Shown piece after piece: positions 1-9,724 of a stretch of DNA of 35,729 nucleotides; position 1 is the first letter of the stretch, and every line of letters begins with the position of its first letter. Location: positions 1 through 35,729 of the forward strand of contig JALOPN010000033.1 of assembly GCA_025453875.1 (NCBI GenBank), read 5' to 3'. Both the position numbers and the translations under genes were made by a program. A model generated the notes under the pieces. The model worked only from the letters and a program-made list of their open reading frames with translations, had not been told where the DNA came from and did not search any database. The DNA comes from Gemmatimonadaceae bacterium. GTDB taxonomy: Bacteria > Gemmatimonadota > Gemmatimonadetes > Gemmatimonadales > Gemmatimonadaceae.

Positions 1-69
1 CGTTCAGAGCGAACCTACGGTGACAGATGGCGGGAGTCAAGCGCTTGCGTGGCAAGCAGTTGGCTCACC

Positions 70-1203
70 TCACACGCGACTCGACCTGAGGGCGTCGAGG
101 AACTCCGCGAAGTGCAGAACGGCGTCGTGCGGACCGGGCGCCGCTTCTGGATGGTACTGCACCCCGAAGATGGGCAACGAGCGGTGCCGCAGTCCTTCGA
201 TGGTGCCATCGTTGAGATTCACGTGCGTGACCTGCAGCGCCGGCGCGCCGGTAATGCCCTCGGCCTCGGTACCCGCGACCGCGAACCCGTGATTCTGCGA
301 CGTGATGAGCACTTTGCCGGTCGCCAGATCCTTGACCGGCTGATTTCCACCGCGGTGGCCGAACGGCAGCTTCACCGTGTGCCCACCGAAGGACAATCCG
401 AGCAGCTGGTGGCCAAGGCAGATACCGAACATGGGCAGCCCGGCCTCGGCAATCGCGCGGATGTTGTCGGGCGCGTAGCGCACCGCCTCCGGATCGCCCG
501 GCCCGTTGCTCAGGAAGACGCCGTCGGGCTGCATGGCCAGCACCTCGGCCGCCGGCGTGTTGGCCGGCACGACCGTGGCGCGCACACCGTGCGCATCGAA
601 GAGACGCAGGATGTTGCGCTTGATGCCGAAGTCGTACGCGACGATGTGAAACTCGTGCTGCGCACTGCCCCACGCGTACGGCTCGCGCGTGGTCACCACC
701 GAGGCGAGATCGAGTCCCACCATGCTCGGACAGCCACCAAGCGCCGCCAGCGCCTCCGCCGAGGGCGTACTGCCGGCGGCGATCACGCCGCGCATCACGC
801 CCTGTGACCGGAGATGGCGCGTCAGGCGACGCGTATCGATCTCGGTGAGCACCGGGACGTTCGCCGCACCAAGCCACTCGGCCAGCGACCCCGAGGCACG
901 CCAGTTCGAGTGCGTACGCGACAGCTCACGCACCACCACCCCGGCGACTTGCGGTCGCGCGGACTCCGGATCTTCGGCGTTGACGCCGTAGTTGCCGATC
1001 ATGGGCGCGGTCATCACCACGATCTGCCCGTTGTACGAGGGGTCGCTGAAGACCTCCTGATAGCCGGACATGTTGGTGGTGAAGACCACTTCCGCGACGG
1101 CCGGCGCGTGCGGCCCGACGAGGCGACCACGGAAAAGGGTTCCGTCCTCGAGGAGGAGGAACCCTTCCGGCGGCACGGCGCCCGCGCCGTCAGTCGCGGT
1201 CAC
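70..1203 (-). CDS. carA: Carbamoyl-phosphate synthase small (glutaminase) subunit
   Basis: 377-aa ORF with N-terminal GxLFRG..G motif and class I glutamine amidotransferase motifs ([32 protein letters not shown]). Confidence 0.97.
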   Translation of the reverse strand: MTATDGAGAVPPEGFLLLEDGTLFRGRLVGPHAPAVAEVVFTTNMSGYQEVFSDPSYNGQIVVMTAPMIGNYGVNAEDPESARPQVAGVVVRELSRTHSNWRASGSLAEWLGAANVPVLTEIDTRRLTRHLRSQGVMRGVIAAGSTPSAEALAALGGCPSMVGLDLASVVTTREPYAWGSAQHEFHIVAYDFGIKRNILRLFDAHGVRATVVPANTPAAEVLAMQPDGVFLSNGPGDPEAVRYAPDNIRAIAEAGLPMFGICLGHQLLGLSFGGHTVKLPFGHRGGNQPVKDLATGKVLITSQNHGFAVAGTEAEGITGAPALQVTHVNLNDGTIEGLRHRSLPIFGVQYHPEAAPGPHDAVLHFAEFLDALRSSRV

Positions 1204-1568
1204 TGACCGGACGTCGAGTCGCCCGTGGCCGGCGCGGTCAGCGGCAGGGCCGGCGCGTTGGCGTCAGGCGTGACGGGCGCAGCGGCCGGCGCGGGCGCCG
1301 ACATGCGATCGAGGACCGACGTGGGCACCGCCGAACGGGCCGACATCAGCTGCAGCACGAACGCCAGAGCGAGGAAGATACCGCCGCACCACCAGGAGAG
1401 CTTGGTGAGCAGGTTGCCCGCCTGACGCGTGCCCATGATCGAGTCGGCCGATGAACTCGCTCCACCAAAGCTGGCCGCCAGCCCACCGCCCTTGCCGGCC
1501 TGCAGGAGGATCACGACGCCGAGCAGCAGCGCGTCGAGAATGAGAATGGTGAGCAGGAACGTGTACAT
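1200..1568 (-). CDS. secG: Preprotein translocase subunit SecG
   Basis: Short ORF with two hydrophobic segments, [22 protein letters not shown] motif; sits between tpiA and carA; 4-bp overlap with carA. Confidence 0.92.
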   Translation of the reverse strand: MYTFLLTILILDALLLGVVILLQAGKGGGLAASFGGASSSADSIMGTRQAGNLLTKLSWWCGGIFLALAFVLQLMSARSAVPTSVLDRMSAPAPAAAPVTPDANAPALPLTAPATGDSTSGQ

Positions 1569-1707
1569 GGCGACAATGCAGGAGAGTCAGGAGACCGGGC
1601 ACCCCGGCTGAGCCTCGTAACTTCGTCAGCCGGGACGCTGGACGCAAGGGCTGGGCGCCGTGCGTGACGGCCACCCAAGCCGATACGGGACAAGCGCTTG
1701 GCCGTCC

Positions 1708-2481
1708 TCAGCGCGACAGTTCGGTGCGCACGATGGCGCTCCAGCCATCGGCATCCAGACTGGCGCCGCCCACGAGCACGCCATCCACCTCGGGCGCGGC
1801 GAGCAGCTCCTGCACATTGCCCCGATTCACCGAGCCTCCGTAGAGGATCGGCACCCCGGCACCGCGCTCACCCACGCGCGACCGCAAGGCCGTGCGCAGC
1901 ACCGTGTGAATGGCCGAGGCGTCGGCCGGCGTCGCGGTGCGTCCGGTGCCGATGGCCCAGACCGGCTCGTACGCCAGCAGCACCTGCCCCACTTCTGCGT
2001 CGGTCACGGCCCCGAGGCCAGCCGCCAGCTGACGCAACACCACCGACTCCGTCTCCCCGGCCTCACGCTCGGCCAGCGTTTCGCCCACGCAGAGCATGGG
2101 CGTCAGGTGCGCGTCCAGCGCGAGCCGCACCTTGCGTCCGGTCGCCTCATCGCTTTCGCCGAACACGTGTCGCCGTTCCGAATGTCCCACGAGCACGAGG
2201 CGCGCGCCGGCGTCGCGTGCAATCGCCACGGCGTTCTCGCCGGTGTACGCGCCCGCCGGCTCGCTGTGCACATTCTGCACGCCGACGAGCACCTCCGGGC
2301 GATCGCGCAGGGCCTCCACAACCGCTGGAAGGGTCAGCGCTGGCGGAAAGAACGCGAGCGTGCGGTCATCGAACCGTGGCACCTGCGGCAGGAAACGCTG
2401 CAGGAAGGCGCGCGCGTCGCTGGGCCCGTGATTGAGCTTCCAGTTCGCGGCGAAGATGGGCGTGCGCACGGGCGGCCTCAT
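1708..2481 (-). CDS. tpiA: Triosephosphate isomerase
   Basis: FAANWKLNHG, VGHSERR, AYEPVWAIGTG and YGGSVN motifs. Confidence 0.98.
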   Translation of the reverse strand: MRPPVRTPIFAANWKLNHGPSDARAFLQRFLPQVPRFDDRTLAFFPPALTLPAVVEALRDRPEVLVGVQNVHSEPAGAYTGENAVAIARDAGARLVLVGHSERRHVFGESDEATGRKVRLALDAHLTPMLCVGETLAEREAGETESVVLRQLAAGLGAVTDAEVGQVLLAYEPVWAIGTGRTATPADASAIHTVLRTALRSRVGERGAGVPILYGGSVNRGNVQELLAAPEVDGVLVGGASLDADGWSAIVRTELSR

Positions 2482-3677
2482 GCCTGGTCAAGGGCGGCCA
2501 CACCGGGCAGCACCTTCCCTTCGAGAAACTCGAGCGACGCCCCGCCGCCCGTCGAAATGTGCGTCAGCTTCGCTTCGAGCCCCGCTTCGGCGACAGCCGC
2601 CGCCGAGTCACCACCACCCACGATCGTGGTGGCGCCCTGCCCCGTGGCGTGCGCCATCACCTCGGCGATCGCGCGTGTGCCCTTGTCGAACGGCGGCTTC
2701 TCGAACACGCCCATCGGACCATTCCACAGCACGGTCTTCGCCCCCGCGATTTCGCGCGCGAACGCCGTGCTCGACTCGGGTCCGATATCGAACATGGCCT
2801 GATCGGCGTGAATGTGCTCACGTGACACCACATGCGCGTGCGCTCCGGCGTCCATGGAGGGCGCGACGACTGCGTCGATGGGCAACATGAGCTTGCGGCC
2901 CGCACGTGCCATCAGGTCGCGCGCCATGTCGAGCCGATCGGGTTCCACGAGCGACGTCCCCGTCTCGAGCCCCATCGCGCGGAAGAACGTGCACGCCATC
3001 GCGCCGCCGATGAGCAGTCGATCGACCTTCGGCAACAGCGCTTCGACGACGTCGATCTTGCCGGAGATCTTGCTGCCGCCGAGCACCGCCACGAACGGCC
3101 GCTCGGGCGATTCGAGCGTTTCGCCGAGGAACGCCAGCTCGCGCTCCATGAGCAATCCGGCAACCGCCGGACGCAGATGCGACGCGACGCCGGCCGTGCT
3201 CGCGTGTGCGCGATGCGCGGCGCCGAACGCGTCGTTCACGTACACGTCACCGAGTTCGGCAAACTGGCGAGCGAGCGTGTCGTCGTTGGTTTCCTCGCCA
3301 GCGTGGAAACGCGTGTTCTCGAGGAGCAGCACGCTGCCGGGAGCGAGCGCGTGCGTCGCCGCGACCGCGTCGGGGCCGACACTCGCGGGCAGGAAATGCA
3401 CCGGCGTCGGCGCGAGTGCGTCGGCGAGACGCGCCGCGACGGGCTTGAGGGAATACTTCGGATTGGGCGCGCCCTTGGGACGGCCGAAGTGCGAGAGCAG
3501 CACCACCTTGGCGCCACGCTGCAGGAGCGCGTGCAGCGTAGGCAGCGCGGCGAGAATGCGGGTGGCGTCGGCCACGTGCCCCTGGTCATCCAGGGGCACG
3601 TTGAAGTCGACGCGCACGAGCGCTCGGCGCCCGTGCAGTTCCGCGTCGGTCAGGTGCCGAATCGTGCGCGTCGCCAT
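2478..3677 (-). CDS. pgk: Phosphoglycerate kinase
   Basis: RVDFNVPL, LLSHFGRPKG, LENTRFHAGEE, VLGGSKISGKI, GGGDSAAAV motifs. Confidence 0.98.
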   Translation of the reverse strand: MATRTIRHLTDAELHGRRALVRVDFNVPLDDQGHVADATRILAALPTLHALLQRGAKVVLLSHFGRPKGAPNPKYSLKPVAARLADALAPTPVHFLPASVGPDAVAATHALAPGSVLLLENTRFHAGEETNDDTLARQFAELGDVYVNDAFGAAHRAHASTAGVASHLRPAVAGLLMERELAFLGETLESPERPFVAVLGGSKISGKIDVVEALLPKVDRLLIGGAMACTFFRAMGLETGTSLVEPDRLDMARDLMARAGRKLMLPIDAVVAPSMDAGAHAHVVSREHIHADQAMFDIGPESSTAFAREIAGAKTVLWNGPMGVFEKPPFDKGTRAIAEVMAHATGQGATTIVGGGDSAAAVAEAGLEAKLTHISTGGGASLEFLEGKVLPGVAALDQA

Positions 3678-3684
3678 CGTCGAC

Positions 3685-4695
3685 TCAGAGTCGCGCGCCG
3701 ACGAAGCGCAGCAGATCGACGCAGCGCGAGCTGTAGCCCCACTCGTTGTCGTACCAGCCGCTGACCTTCACCATCGTGCCGTCGATGACGATCGTGCTCT
3801 TCGCGTCGAGCGTGCACGAGAACGGATTGCCGATGTAGTCCACCGACACGAGCGGCACTTCGCTGTAGTCGAGCACGCCGGCGAGCGCGCCCTCGGCGGC
3901 GGCCTTGAACGCCGCGTTGACCTCGGCGGTGGTGACGGGACGCTCCACCACGCAGGTCAGGTCGGTGAGCGAGACATCGGGCGTGGGGACACGCACCGCA
4001 ACGCCGTCGATCTTGCCCTTCACTTCCGGAATCACGAGCGACGTCGCCTTCGCGGCGCCGGTCGTGGTGGGGATCATCGAGACCGCCGCCGCGCGGGCGC
4101 GACGCAGGTCCTTGTGCGGGAGATCGAGAATGCTCTGGTCGTTCGTGTAGCTGTGGATGGTGACCATCGAGCCATGCACGAAGCCGAACGCATCACGAAT
4201 GACCTTCACCATGGGCACGAGGCAGTTCGTCGTGCACGAGGCGTTCGAGATGATGTGGTGGTTGGCCGCGTCGTACTTGTCGCTGTTGACGCCCATGACG
4301 ATGGTGATGTCTTCATCGGTGGCGGGCGCCGAGATGATGACCTTCTTCGCGCCGGCTTCGCGGTGCTTGTTGGCATCGGCGGCCTTCGTGAAGCGCCCCG
4401 TGCTCTCCAGCACGATGTCGACGCCGAGCTCGCCCCAGGGCAGCTTGGCCGGGTCCTTTTCGGCGAGAATGCGAATGCGATCGCCGTCGACGGTGATGCT
4501 CTCGGCGTCGGCCGACACCTCGCCGTCGTACTTGCCGTGCACCGAGTCGTACTGGAACAGGTGCGCCAGCGTCGTCGTGTCCGTGAGGTCGTTGACGGCG
4601 ACGAAGTCGATGTCGGCGACGCCCTGCTGCTTGGCGGCGCGCAGCACCTGGCGCCCGATGCGGCCGAAGCCGTTGATACCGACGCGAATAGCCAT
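3685..4695 (-). CDS. gap: Glyceraldehyde-3-phosphate dehydrogenase, type I
   Basis: [14 protein letters not shown] nucleotide-binding motif, [12 protein letters not shown] active site, [12 protein letters not shown]-terminus. Confidence 0.98.
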   Translation of the reverse strand: MAIRVGINGFGRIGRQVLRAAKQQGVADIDFVAVNDLTDTTTLAHLFQYDSVHGKYDGEVSADAESITVDGDRIRILAEKDPAKLPWGELGVDIVLESTGRFTKAADANKHREAGAKKVIISAPATDEDITIVMGVNSDKYDAANHHIISNASCTTNCLVPMVKVIRDAFGFVHGSMVTIHSYTNDQSILDLPHKDLRRARAAAVSMIPTTTGAAKATSLVIPEVKGKIDGVAVRVPTPDVSLTDLTCVVERPVTTAEVNAAFKAAAEGALAGVLDYSEVPLVSVDYIGNPFSCTLDAKSTIVIDGTMVKVSGWYDNEWGYSSRCVDLLRFVGARL

Positions 4696-4703
4696 GATGT
4701 GAT

Positions 4704-5534
4704 CTAGTCCGGATCCGAAACGTGGGCCGATCGATCGCCCGCGTCGGGCGCTCGACCGAATGTGAGATAGCTGACGAGGCGGACGCCGCGGTCGGTGAGC
4801 ACCGACGCGGCCGCGTTGAGCGTGGCAGCCGTCGTGATCACGTCGTCGACGAGCACGAGATGGGTGCCTCGCAGTCGGGCGGCGACCCCGGGATCGATGT
4901 CGAACGCCGACGAAACGTTGCGTGTCCGCTCGGAGGGTGTCAACTGCGTTTGCGTGCGGGTCGCGCGAGTGCGACGCAGTACGTCATCCCAGAGCGGGAT
5001 GCCCCAGAGACGCGCGACCACGACGGCCAGCAACCGGCTCTGGTTGAAGCCGCGCTCGCGCTCGCGGCTACGGGCAAGCGGGATGGGCACGAGCGCGGTC
5101 CGCTCGGCCACGACATCGGCGGGCCAGTCGACGCGTGCCATGCGTCGCGCCATGCCGTCGGCGACCTGCTCCCACCCATCGTACTTGAGGGCGTGCACAA
5201 TGGCGCCCGCCGTGCCGGTGTCAACGCGCGCGACGGATCGCACGGCGCGCACGGTGTGGGGCAGCCGCTCGCACCAGCGGCAGCGAGGCGATGGAGTGCT
5301 TGTGGCCTCGCCATCCGTGCCGGGGGGTGGCAACACACGGGGGTGCCCGCATCGCGCGCAGGAGGGCTCGGGAAACGCGTCGAGCCGCGCCCAGCAGGTG
5401 CCGCACACCGGATCGGGGGCGTCGGCCTCGAGCAGGCGCCGGCAGCACGCACAGGCGCGCGGCAGCAAGAGGTCGGCGAATCCGCGAGCGACGGTGCGCC
5501 AGCGGAACGCCGAGGAGGCGCGCGCCGGCGTCAT
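4704..5534 (-). CDS. ComF family phosphoribosyltransferase-like protein
   Basis: Cysteine pairs (CACCRR, CGTC, CARCG, CRWC), GFNQSRLLA and [21 protein letters not shown]-type motif. Start placed at MTPARASS, giving an ATGA overlap with aroE; the ORF track extends further upstream. Confidence 0.9.
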   Translation of the reverse strand: MTPARASSAFRWRTVARGFADLLLPRACACCRRLLEADAPDPVCGTCWARLDAFPEPSCARCGHPRVLPPPGTDGEATSTPSPRCRWCERLPHTVRAVRSVARVDTGTAGAIVHALKYDGWEQVADGMARRMARVDWPADVVAERTALVPIPLARSRERERGFNQSRLLAVVVARLWGIPLWDDVLRRTRATRTQTQLTPSERTRNVSSAFDIDPGVAARLRGTHLVLVDDVITTAATLNAAASVLTDRGVRLVSYLTFGRAPDAGDRSAHVSDPD

Positions 5535-6391
5535 GCGGGGGTCGGCTCGGGTGAGCGCGGTTCGAGCACGCGCCACATGGCGGTCACATCGGGCACCTCG
5601 CCGAACCACCAGGCGTAGGCGGCGGCGCCCTGCGCGACCAGCATGCGCAGTCCGTCCTCGGCGCGGTGTCCGAGGGCGCGCGCGTCGCGCACCCACGCCG
5701 TCTCGCCCGGGCGATACACGAGATCGAGCACGGCGCAACGCGCCGGGAGCGCGGCGAGGTCGAGCGGGACTGGGTCGTTGGCGTGCAGCCCGAGCGGGGT
5801 CGTGTTGATGACGAGTGCGCCCTCGAGGTCATGCGTTGGGGCACTCACCGCGCGCGCGCTGTGCGTGAGTGCGAGCCGCTGAATGAGCGCCTCGGCACGC
5901 TCGTGCGAGCGCGCGGACACGTGCACGCGCGCCACGCCGAGGGACTCGAGCGCGAGCAGCACCGCCGCTGCCGAACCGCCTGCGCCAAGCACGAGGGCGC
6001 TTGTGGGCACGGTGTCGTCCATCACCGCGCGAATGGCGTCGCGCGCGCCCTCGACATCGGTGTTGTGTCCGACCAGCGCACCGGACGCGTTCACCCCAAA
6101 GGTGTTCACCGCGCCCGCGCGTCGCGCGAGCGGCGTGAGCACATCACATAAGCGGGCGACGTCTTCCTTGTGCGGCACCGTGACGTTCCCCGCGATACCG
6201 GCAGCGCGCAGCGCGCGCACGGTCTCCACCAAGGCGTCCGGCGAGACGTCGCGTGCCGTGTACCGCACCCGCTTCGCGGCGGCGTCCAGCGCGGCCTGCT
6301 GAAAACGCGGGGAGAGCGAATGCGACACCGGATGACCGAGCAGGACGAGCGACGTCGGCGCCGGTCCACCCAACCACTCGTGGCTCGACAC
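5531..6391 (-). CDS. aroE: Shikimate dehydrogenase
   Basis: LLGHPVSHSLSPRFQ, NVTVPHKE, GHNTDVEG, VLGAGGSAAAV motifs. Confidence 0.96.
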   Translation of the reverse strand: MSSHEWLGGPAPTSLVLLGHPVSHSLSPRFQQAALDAAAKRVRYTARDVSPDALVETVRALRAAGIAGNVTVPHKEDVARLCDVLTPLARRAGAVNTFGVNASGALVGHNTDVEGARDAIRAVMDDTVPTSALVLGAGGSAAAVLLALESLGVARVHVSARSHERAEALIQRLALTHSARAVSAPTHDLEGALVINTTPLGLHANDPVPLDLAALPARCAVLDLVYRPGETAWVRDARALGHRAEDGLRMLVAQGAAAYAWWFGEVPDVTAMWRVLEPRSPEPTPA

Positions 6392-6403
6392 GCGCGCCGT
6401 CGC

Positions 6404-6874
6404 TCAATCGCGCGCGTTGCCCCGATCGGCCTGCAACCGATCGAGCACCCGGTGCACCAGCTCCTCCAGTTCGTCGTACGTTCGACGATAGACGTCGAGG
6501 TCGCCACCGAACGGATCGCTGATGGGCGCGTCACTCGCGCCACGCGAGGCGTAGTGCGTGAGCTGGTGGGCGCGCGCACTGCCGCCGAGCACATGCACCC
6601 GCTCGAGATGCGACGGGCCCATGGTCAGGATCAGGTCGGCCGTTTCGATCACCGACGGCGAAAGCGTGCGCGCCCGATGTGACGCGAGGTCCAGTCCATG
6701 CTCGAGTGCGACGAGCAGCGAACCGTCCGACGCCGAGGCCCCGTCCCAGGCGCTCGTGCCCGCGCTGCTCACGACGAGGTCAGACAAGCCGCGCTCGCGT
6801 GCGGCGGCGCGAGCGATCACTTCGGCCAACGGGCTGCGACAGGTATTGCCGGTGCAGACGAAGAGAACGTGCAT
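6404..6874 (-). CDS. Low-molecular-weight protein phosphatase, YwlE-like (candidate protein-arginine phosphatase)
   Basis: Starts MHVLFVCTGNTCRSPLAE (CX5R loop with Thr) and carries SDPFGGDLDVYRRTYDELEELV. The upstream part of the 269-aa ORF overlaps the tsaC-like gene and is not plausible coding. Confidence 0.9.
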   Translation of the reverse strand: MHVLFVCTGNTCRSPLAEVIARAAARERGLSDLVVSSAGTSAWDGASASDGSLLVALEHGLDLASHRARTLSPSVIETADLILTMGPSHLERVHVLGGSARAHQLTHYASRGASDAPISDPFGGDLDVYRRTYDELEELVHRVLDRLQADRGNARD

Positions 6875-6899
6875 GCGTCGCTCGAGAAACAGGGAGAAC

Positions 6900-7571
6900 T
6901 CAGAGATTGCCGACGAGTTCCGGCACACAGGTGCGCAGCGTCGCTGCCGAATGCACCCCTGGCCGAATGACGCGCGGACGGCGACCGGTGCAATCGACCA
7001 CGGTCGACGGTGGCGAGGGTGGCAGGCGACCGCCATCGAGGACGAGCAGCAGGCCGCGCAGGATTTCATCACGCCACTGCTCGGCAATCTCGCCAGCCGA
7101 GACCGCAGGCGGAACGCCGGGACGATTGGCCGATGTGGACGTGATGGGCTCGCCGTAGGCCGCGAGGATGGCCTGCAGCCCCGGATGCGGTGTCCACCGC
7201 ACCGCGACACCACCCTCGGGACCGCGCAGACGCTCGGGCACCCGATGGTCGCCGCCAGGCAGCACGAGCGTCAGCGGCCCGGGCCAGAATCGCGCCGCGA
7301 GTCGTGAGGCCGACGGCGTGAGCACCAGCCCGAGCCGCTCCAGCATCGCGCTGCCGTTGATGAGCAGCAGGAACGGCTTGTGCGGCGGACGCCGCTTCAT
7401 GCGGACGAGCGCTTCGACCGACTCATGATCGACGGCCGTCCCGAAGCCATAGACCGTTTCGGTCGGATACGCGAGCACGCGTCGTTCGGTGAGGTGCGCG
7501 ACCACCGGCCGCACGGCGGCCTGCAGATCGGCCGGTGACCAGAACGGCGTCGTGAGTTCGGTGGACTGCAC
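6900..7571 (-). CDS. tsaC: L-threonylcarbamoyladenylate synthase (Sua5/YciO/YrdC family)
   Basis: YPTETVYGFGTAV, KRRPPHKPFLLLI, FWPGPLTLVL, PITSTSANRPG motifs. Confidence 0.92.
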   Translation of the reverse strand: MQSTELTTPFWSPADLQAAVRPVVAHLTERRVLAYPTETVYGFGTAVDHESVEALVRMKRRPPHKPFLLLINGSAMLERLGLVLTPSASRLAARFWPGPLTLVLPGGDHRVPERLRGPEGGVAVRWTPHPGLQAILAAYGEPITSTSANRPGVPPAVSAGEIAEQWRDEILRGLLLVLDGGRLPPSPPSTVVDCTGRRPRVIRPGVHSAATLRTCVPELVGNL

Positions 7572-7580
7572 GCCGTCGCC

Positions 7581-8357
7581 TCAGTCGGTGAGCAGACTGA
7601 GCGCTTCGGCGCGCGCAAAGTCGGCTTCTTCGGTGATCTTGAGCGCGCGTTCCGATCCGCGCACTACGACCACCTCCGCGCCGATGCGTTCGCAGAGGCC
7701 GGCATCATCCGTCGCGCCCACGCGATCGTTGCGCGCAGCGAGATGCGCGCGCTCGAGCATCTCGCGTGGAAAGGCCTGCGGCGTCTGCGCACGCCAGAGA
7801 TTGCTGCGATCGACCGTGTCGGTGATGCGACCGTCGGCATCCACGCGCTTGAGCGTGTCCACGACGGGCAGCGCCGCCACCGCACCGTGGCCGCGTCGTG
7901 CTTCATCGATCACGCGCGCGATCGTCTCGTCGGTGACGAGCGGACGCGCGGCGTCGTGCACGACCACAACGCGGACCTCCTCGGGCATGTCCTCGAGTCC
8001 ATTGTACACCGACTCGTGCCGTTCGCGGCCACCGACCGACACGAGCAGTCGCTCGACATCACACTGGAACAACCAGGGCGGCGGATCCGCCGCGTACGCC
8101 TTGGGCAGCACCACGACCACGGTGGCCACATCGGGACGCGCCATGAAGGCTTGCACGCTGTGCAGCAATGCGGGCTTGCCGGTCACCCAGCGGAACTGCT
8201 TGAGCTCCTCGCCGCCCACACGCGAGCCGCTGCCGCCGGCGACGATGACGACGCCGACATCGCGCGTCACGTCGGACGTGCGCGCGGGCGCCCCATCGTC
8301 GCGCGCACGCACGATGGGGGGCGGAACGATGCGGCGCGGAGGCGTGTCACTCGTCAT
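7581..8357 (-). CDS. ispD: 2-C-methyl-D-erythritol 4-phosphate cytidylyltransferase
   Basis: VVIVAGGSGSRVGG nucleotidyltransferase motif, VVVHDAARPLVTD, WRAQTPQAFPRE. Start placed at MTSDTPPRR; the tracked ORF begins at 8432. Confidence 0.95.
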   Translation of the reverse strand: MTSDTPPRRIVPPPIVRARDDGAPARTSDVTRDVGVVIVAGGSGSRVGGEELKQFRWVTGKPALLHSVQAFMARPDVATVVVVLPKAYAADPPPWLFQCDVERLLVSVGGRERHESVYNGLEDMPEEVRVVVVHDAARPLVTDETIARVIDEARRGHGAVAALPVVDTLKRVDADGRITDTVDRSNLWRAQTPQAFPREMLERAHLAARNDRVGATDDAGLCERIGAEVVVVRGSERALKITEEADFARAEALSLLTD

Positions 8358-9719
8358 CGGTTGACTCATCGAAGGAACGGTCATCACTTGCGGCACCGGC
8401 GAACGCCGGTCGCGCGCGTCGCGGTTCGGCACCTGCTGCGCCAGCGCGGCGTGGTCCGATGGTGCGCATCAGCACATCACCCAGGGTGCGCACGCCGTGC
8501 ACCGTCATGCCGGCTGGCACACGATGCGGCACCGCGCGCTCGGCGAGATACGCCTCGGTCATGCCGAGCTTCGCAGCTTCGGCGAGTCGCCGCTCGACCT
8601 GCGTCACGGCGCGCACTTCACCACCGAGCCCGAGCTCACCGAGGAACACCGCGCGCGCGGGGAGCGCGCGATCGGTGACGCTGCTCGCGATCGCCATCGC
8701 CACGGCCAGATCGACGGCCGGTTCCTGCACGCGCATGCCGCCCACGAGATTGCAGAACACATCGAGGTCGGCGCACGAGAAGCCCCCACGCTTGTCGAGC
8801 ACGGCGAGCAGCAGCGCGAGGCGGCGCCCGTCGATGCCGTTGGCAACGCGTTGCGGTGTGCCGAAGCCCGCGCGCGCCGCAAGTGCCTGCACCTCGACGA
8901 GCACCGGACGCGTCCCTTCCATGAGCGCACACACGGCGCTGCCGCTCGCGACGTTGTCGCGCTCCCCCATGAACAACGCGGACGGATTCGCGACGGGCTC
9001 GAGGCCACTGGGTGCCATGCGAAACACCCCGATCTCGTCGACGCTGCCGAAGCGATTCTTCGTGGCCCGCAGGATGCGGTGATCGAGCGATCCCTCGCCC
9101 TCGAAGTACAACACGGTGTCGACGATGTGCTCCAGCGTCTTCGGGCCGGCGATGCCGCCGCCCTTCGTCACGTGGCCGATCACGAACACCGTCACGTTGC
9201 GTTCCTTCGCGTACCGCATGAGTCGCGCGGCGCATTCGCGCACCTGCCCCACGTTGCCCGGCGCGCCTTCGAGCAACTCCGTGTGCACCGTCTGGATGGA
9301 GTCGATCACGAGGAATTCACCTGCAGCGGTGACTCCTCACCCGACACATACAGCGTGCGATGGCCCGCGTTGTCGAGGCGTGCCGCCACCTGCAGCAGCA
9401 AGGTGCTCTTGCCGATTCCGGGCTCACCGCCCACGAGCACCATCGCGCCTGGCACGATGCCGCCGCCGAGCACAAAGTCGAACTCGTCGAGCCCGGTGCG
9501 CCAGCGGTGCGATTCACTGCCGGTGACCTCGCCGAGTCGCACCGCGGGGACCGCGAGGGCGCCCTCCGTCGCACGCGCGCGCTTCGACGCCGATGCCGGC
9601 GCGACGAGCTCCTCGGCCAACGTATTCCACGCACCGCACGCGCTGCAGCGCCCCGACCACTTCGAGTGGTCAGCGCCGCAGTCGGTGCAGCGATACACGG
9701 AACGCGCGCGCGCCATCAC
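8347..9719 (-). pseudogene. radA: DNA repair protein RadA, interrupted by an apparent out-of-frame internal deletion (two ORFs: 9306..9719 and 8347..9309)
   Basis: N-terminal ORF has the C4 zinc finger (CTDCGADHSKWSGRCSACGAW) and Walker A (GGEPGIGKST) and ends GEESPLQVNSS*. Second ORF resumes at LVIDSIQT and has ATKNRFG plus the Lon-like C-terminal domain. The segment normally between them (about 40 aa in RadA proteins) is absent. Confidence 0.88.
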
Positions 9720-9724
9720 GCGGC

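Noticed and set aside
43-57. GCTTGC-GTG-GCAAGC hairpin after carA as a terminator
   Set aside because: Only a 6-bp stem with no U tract, close to the window edge; too weak to list as a feature.
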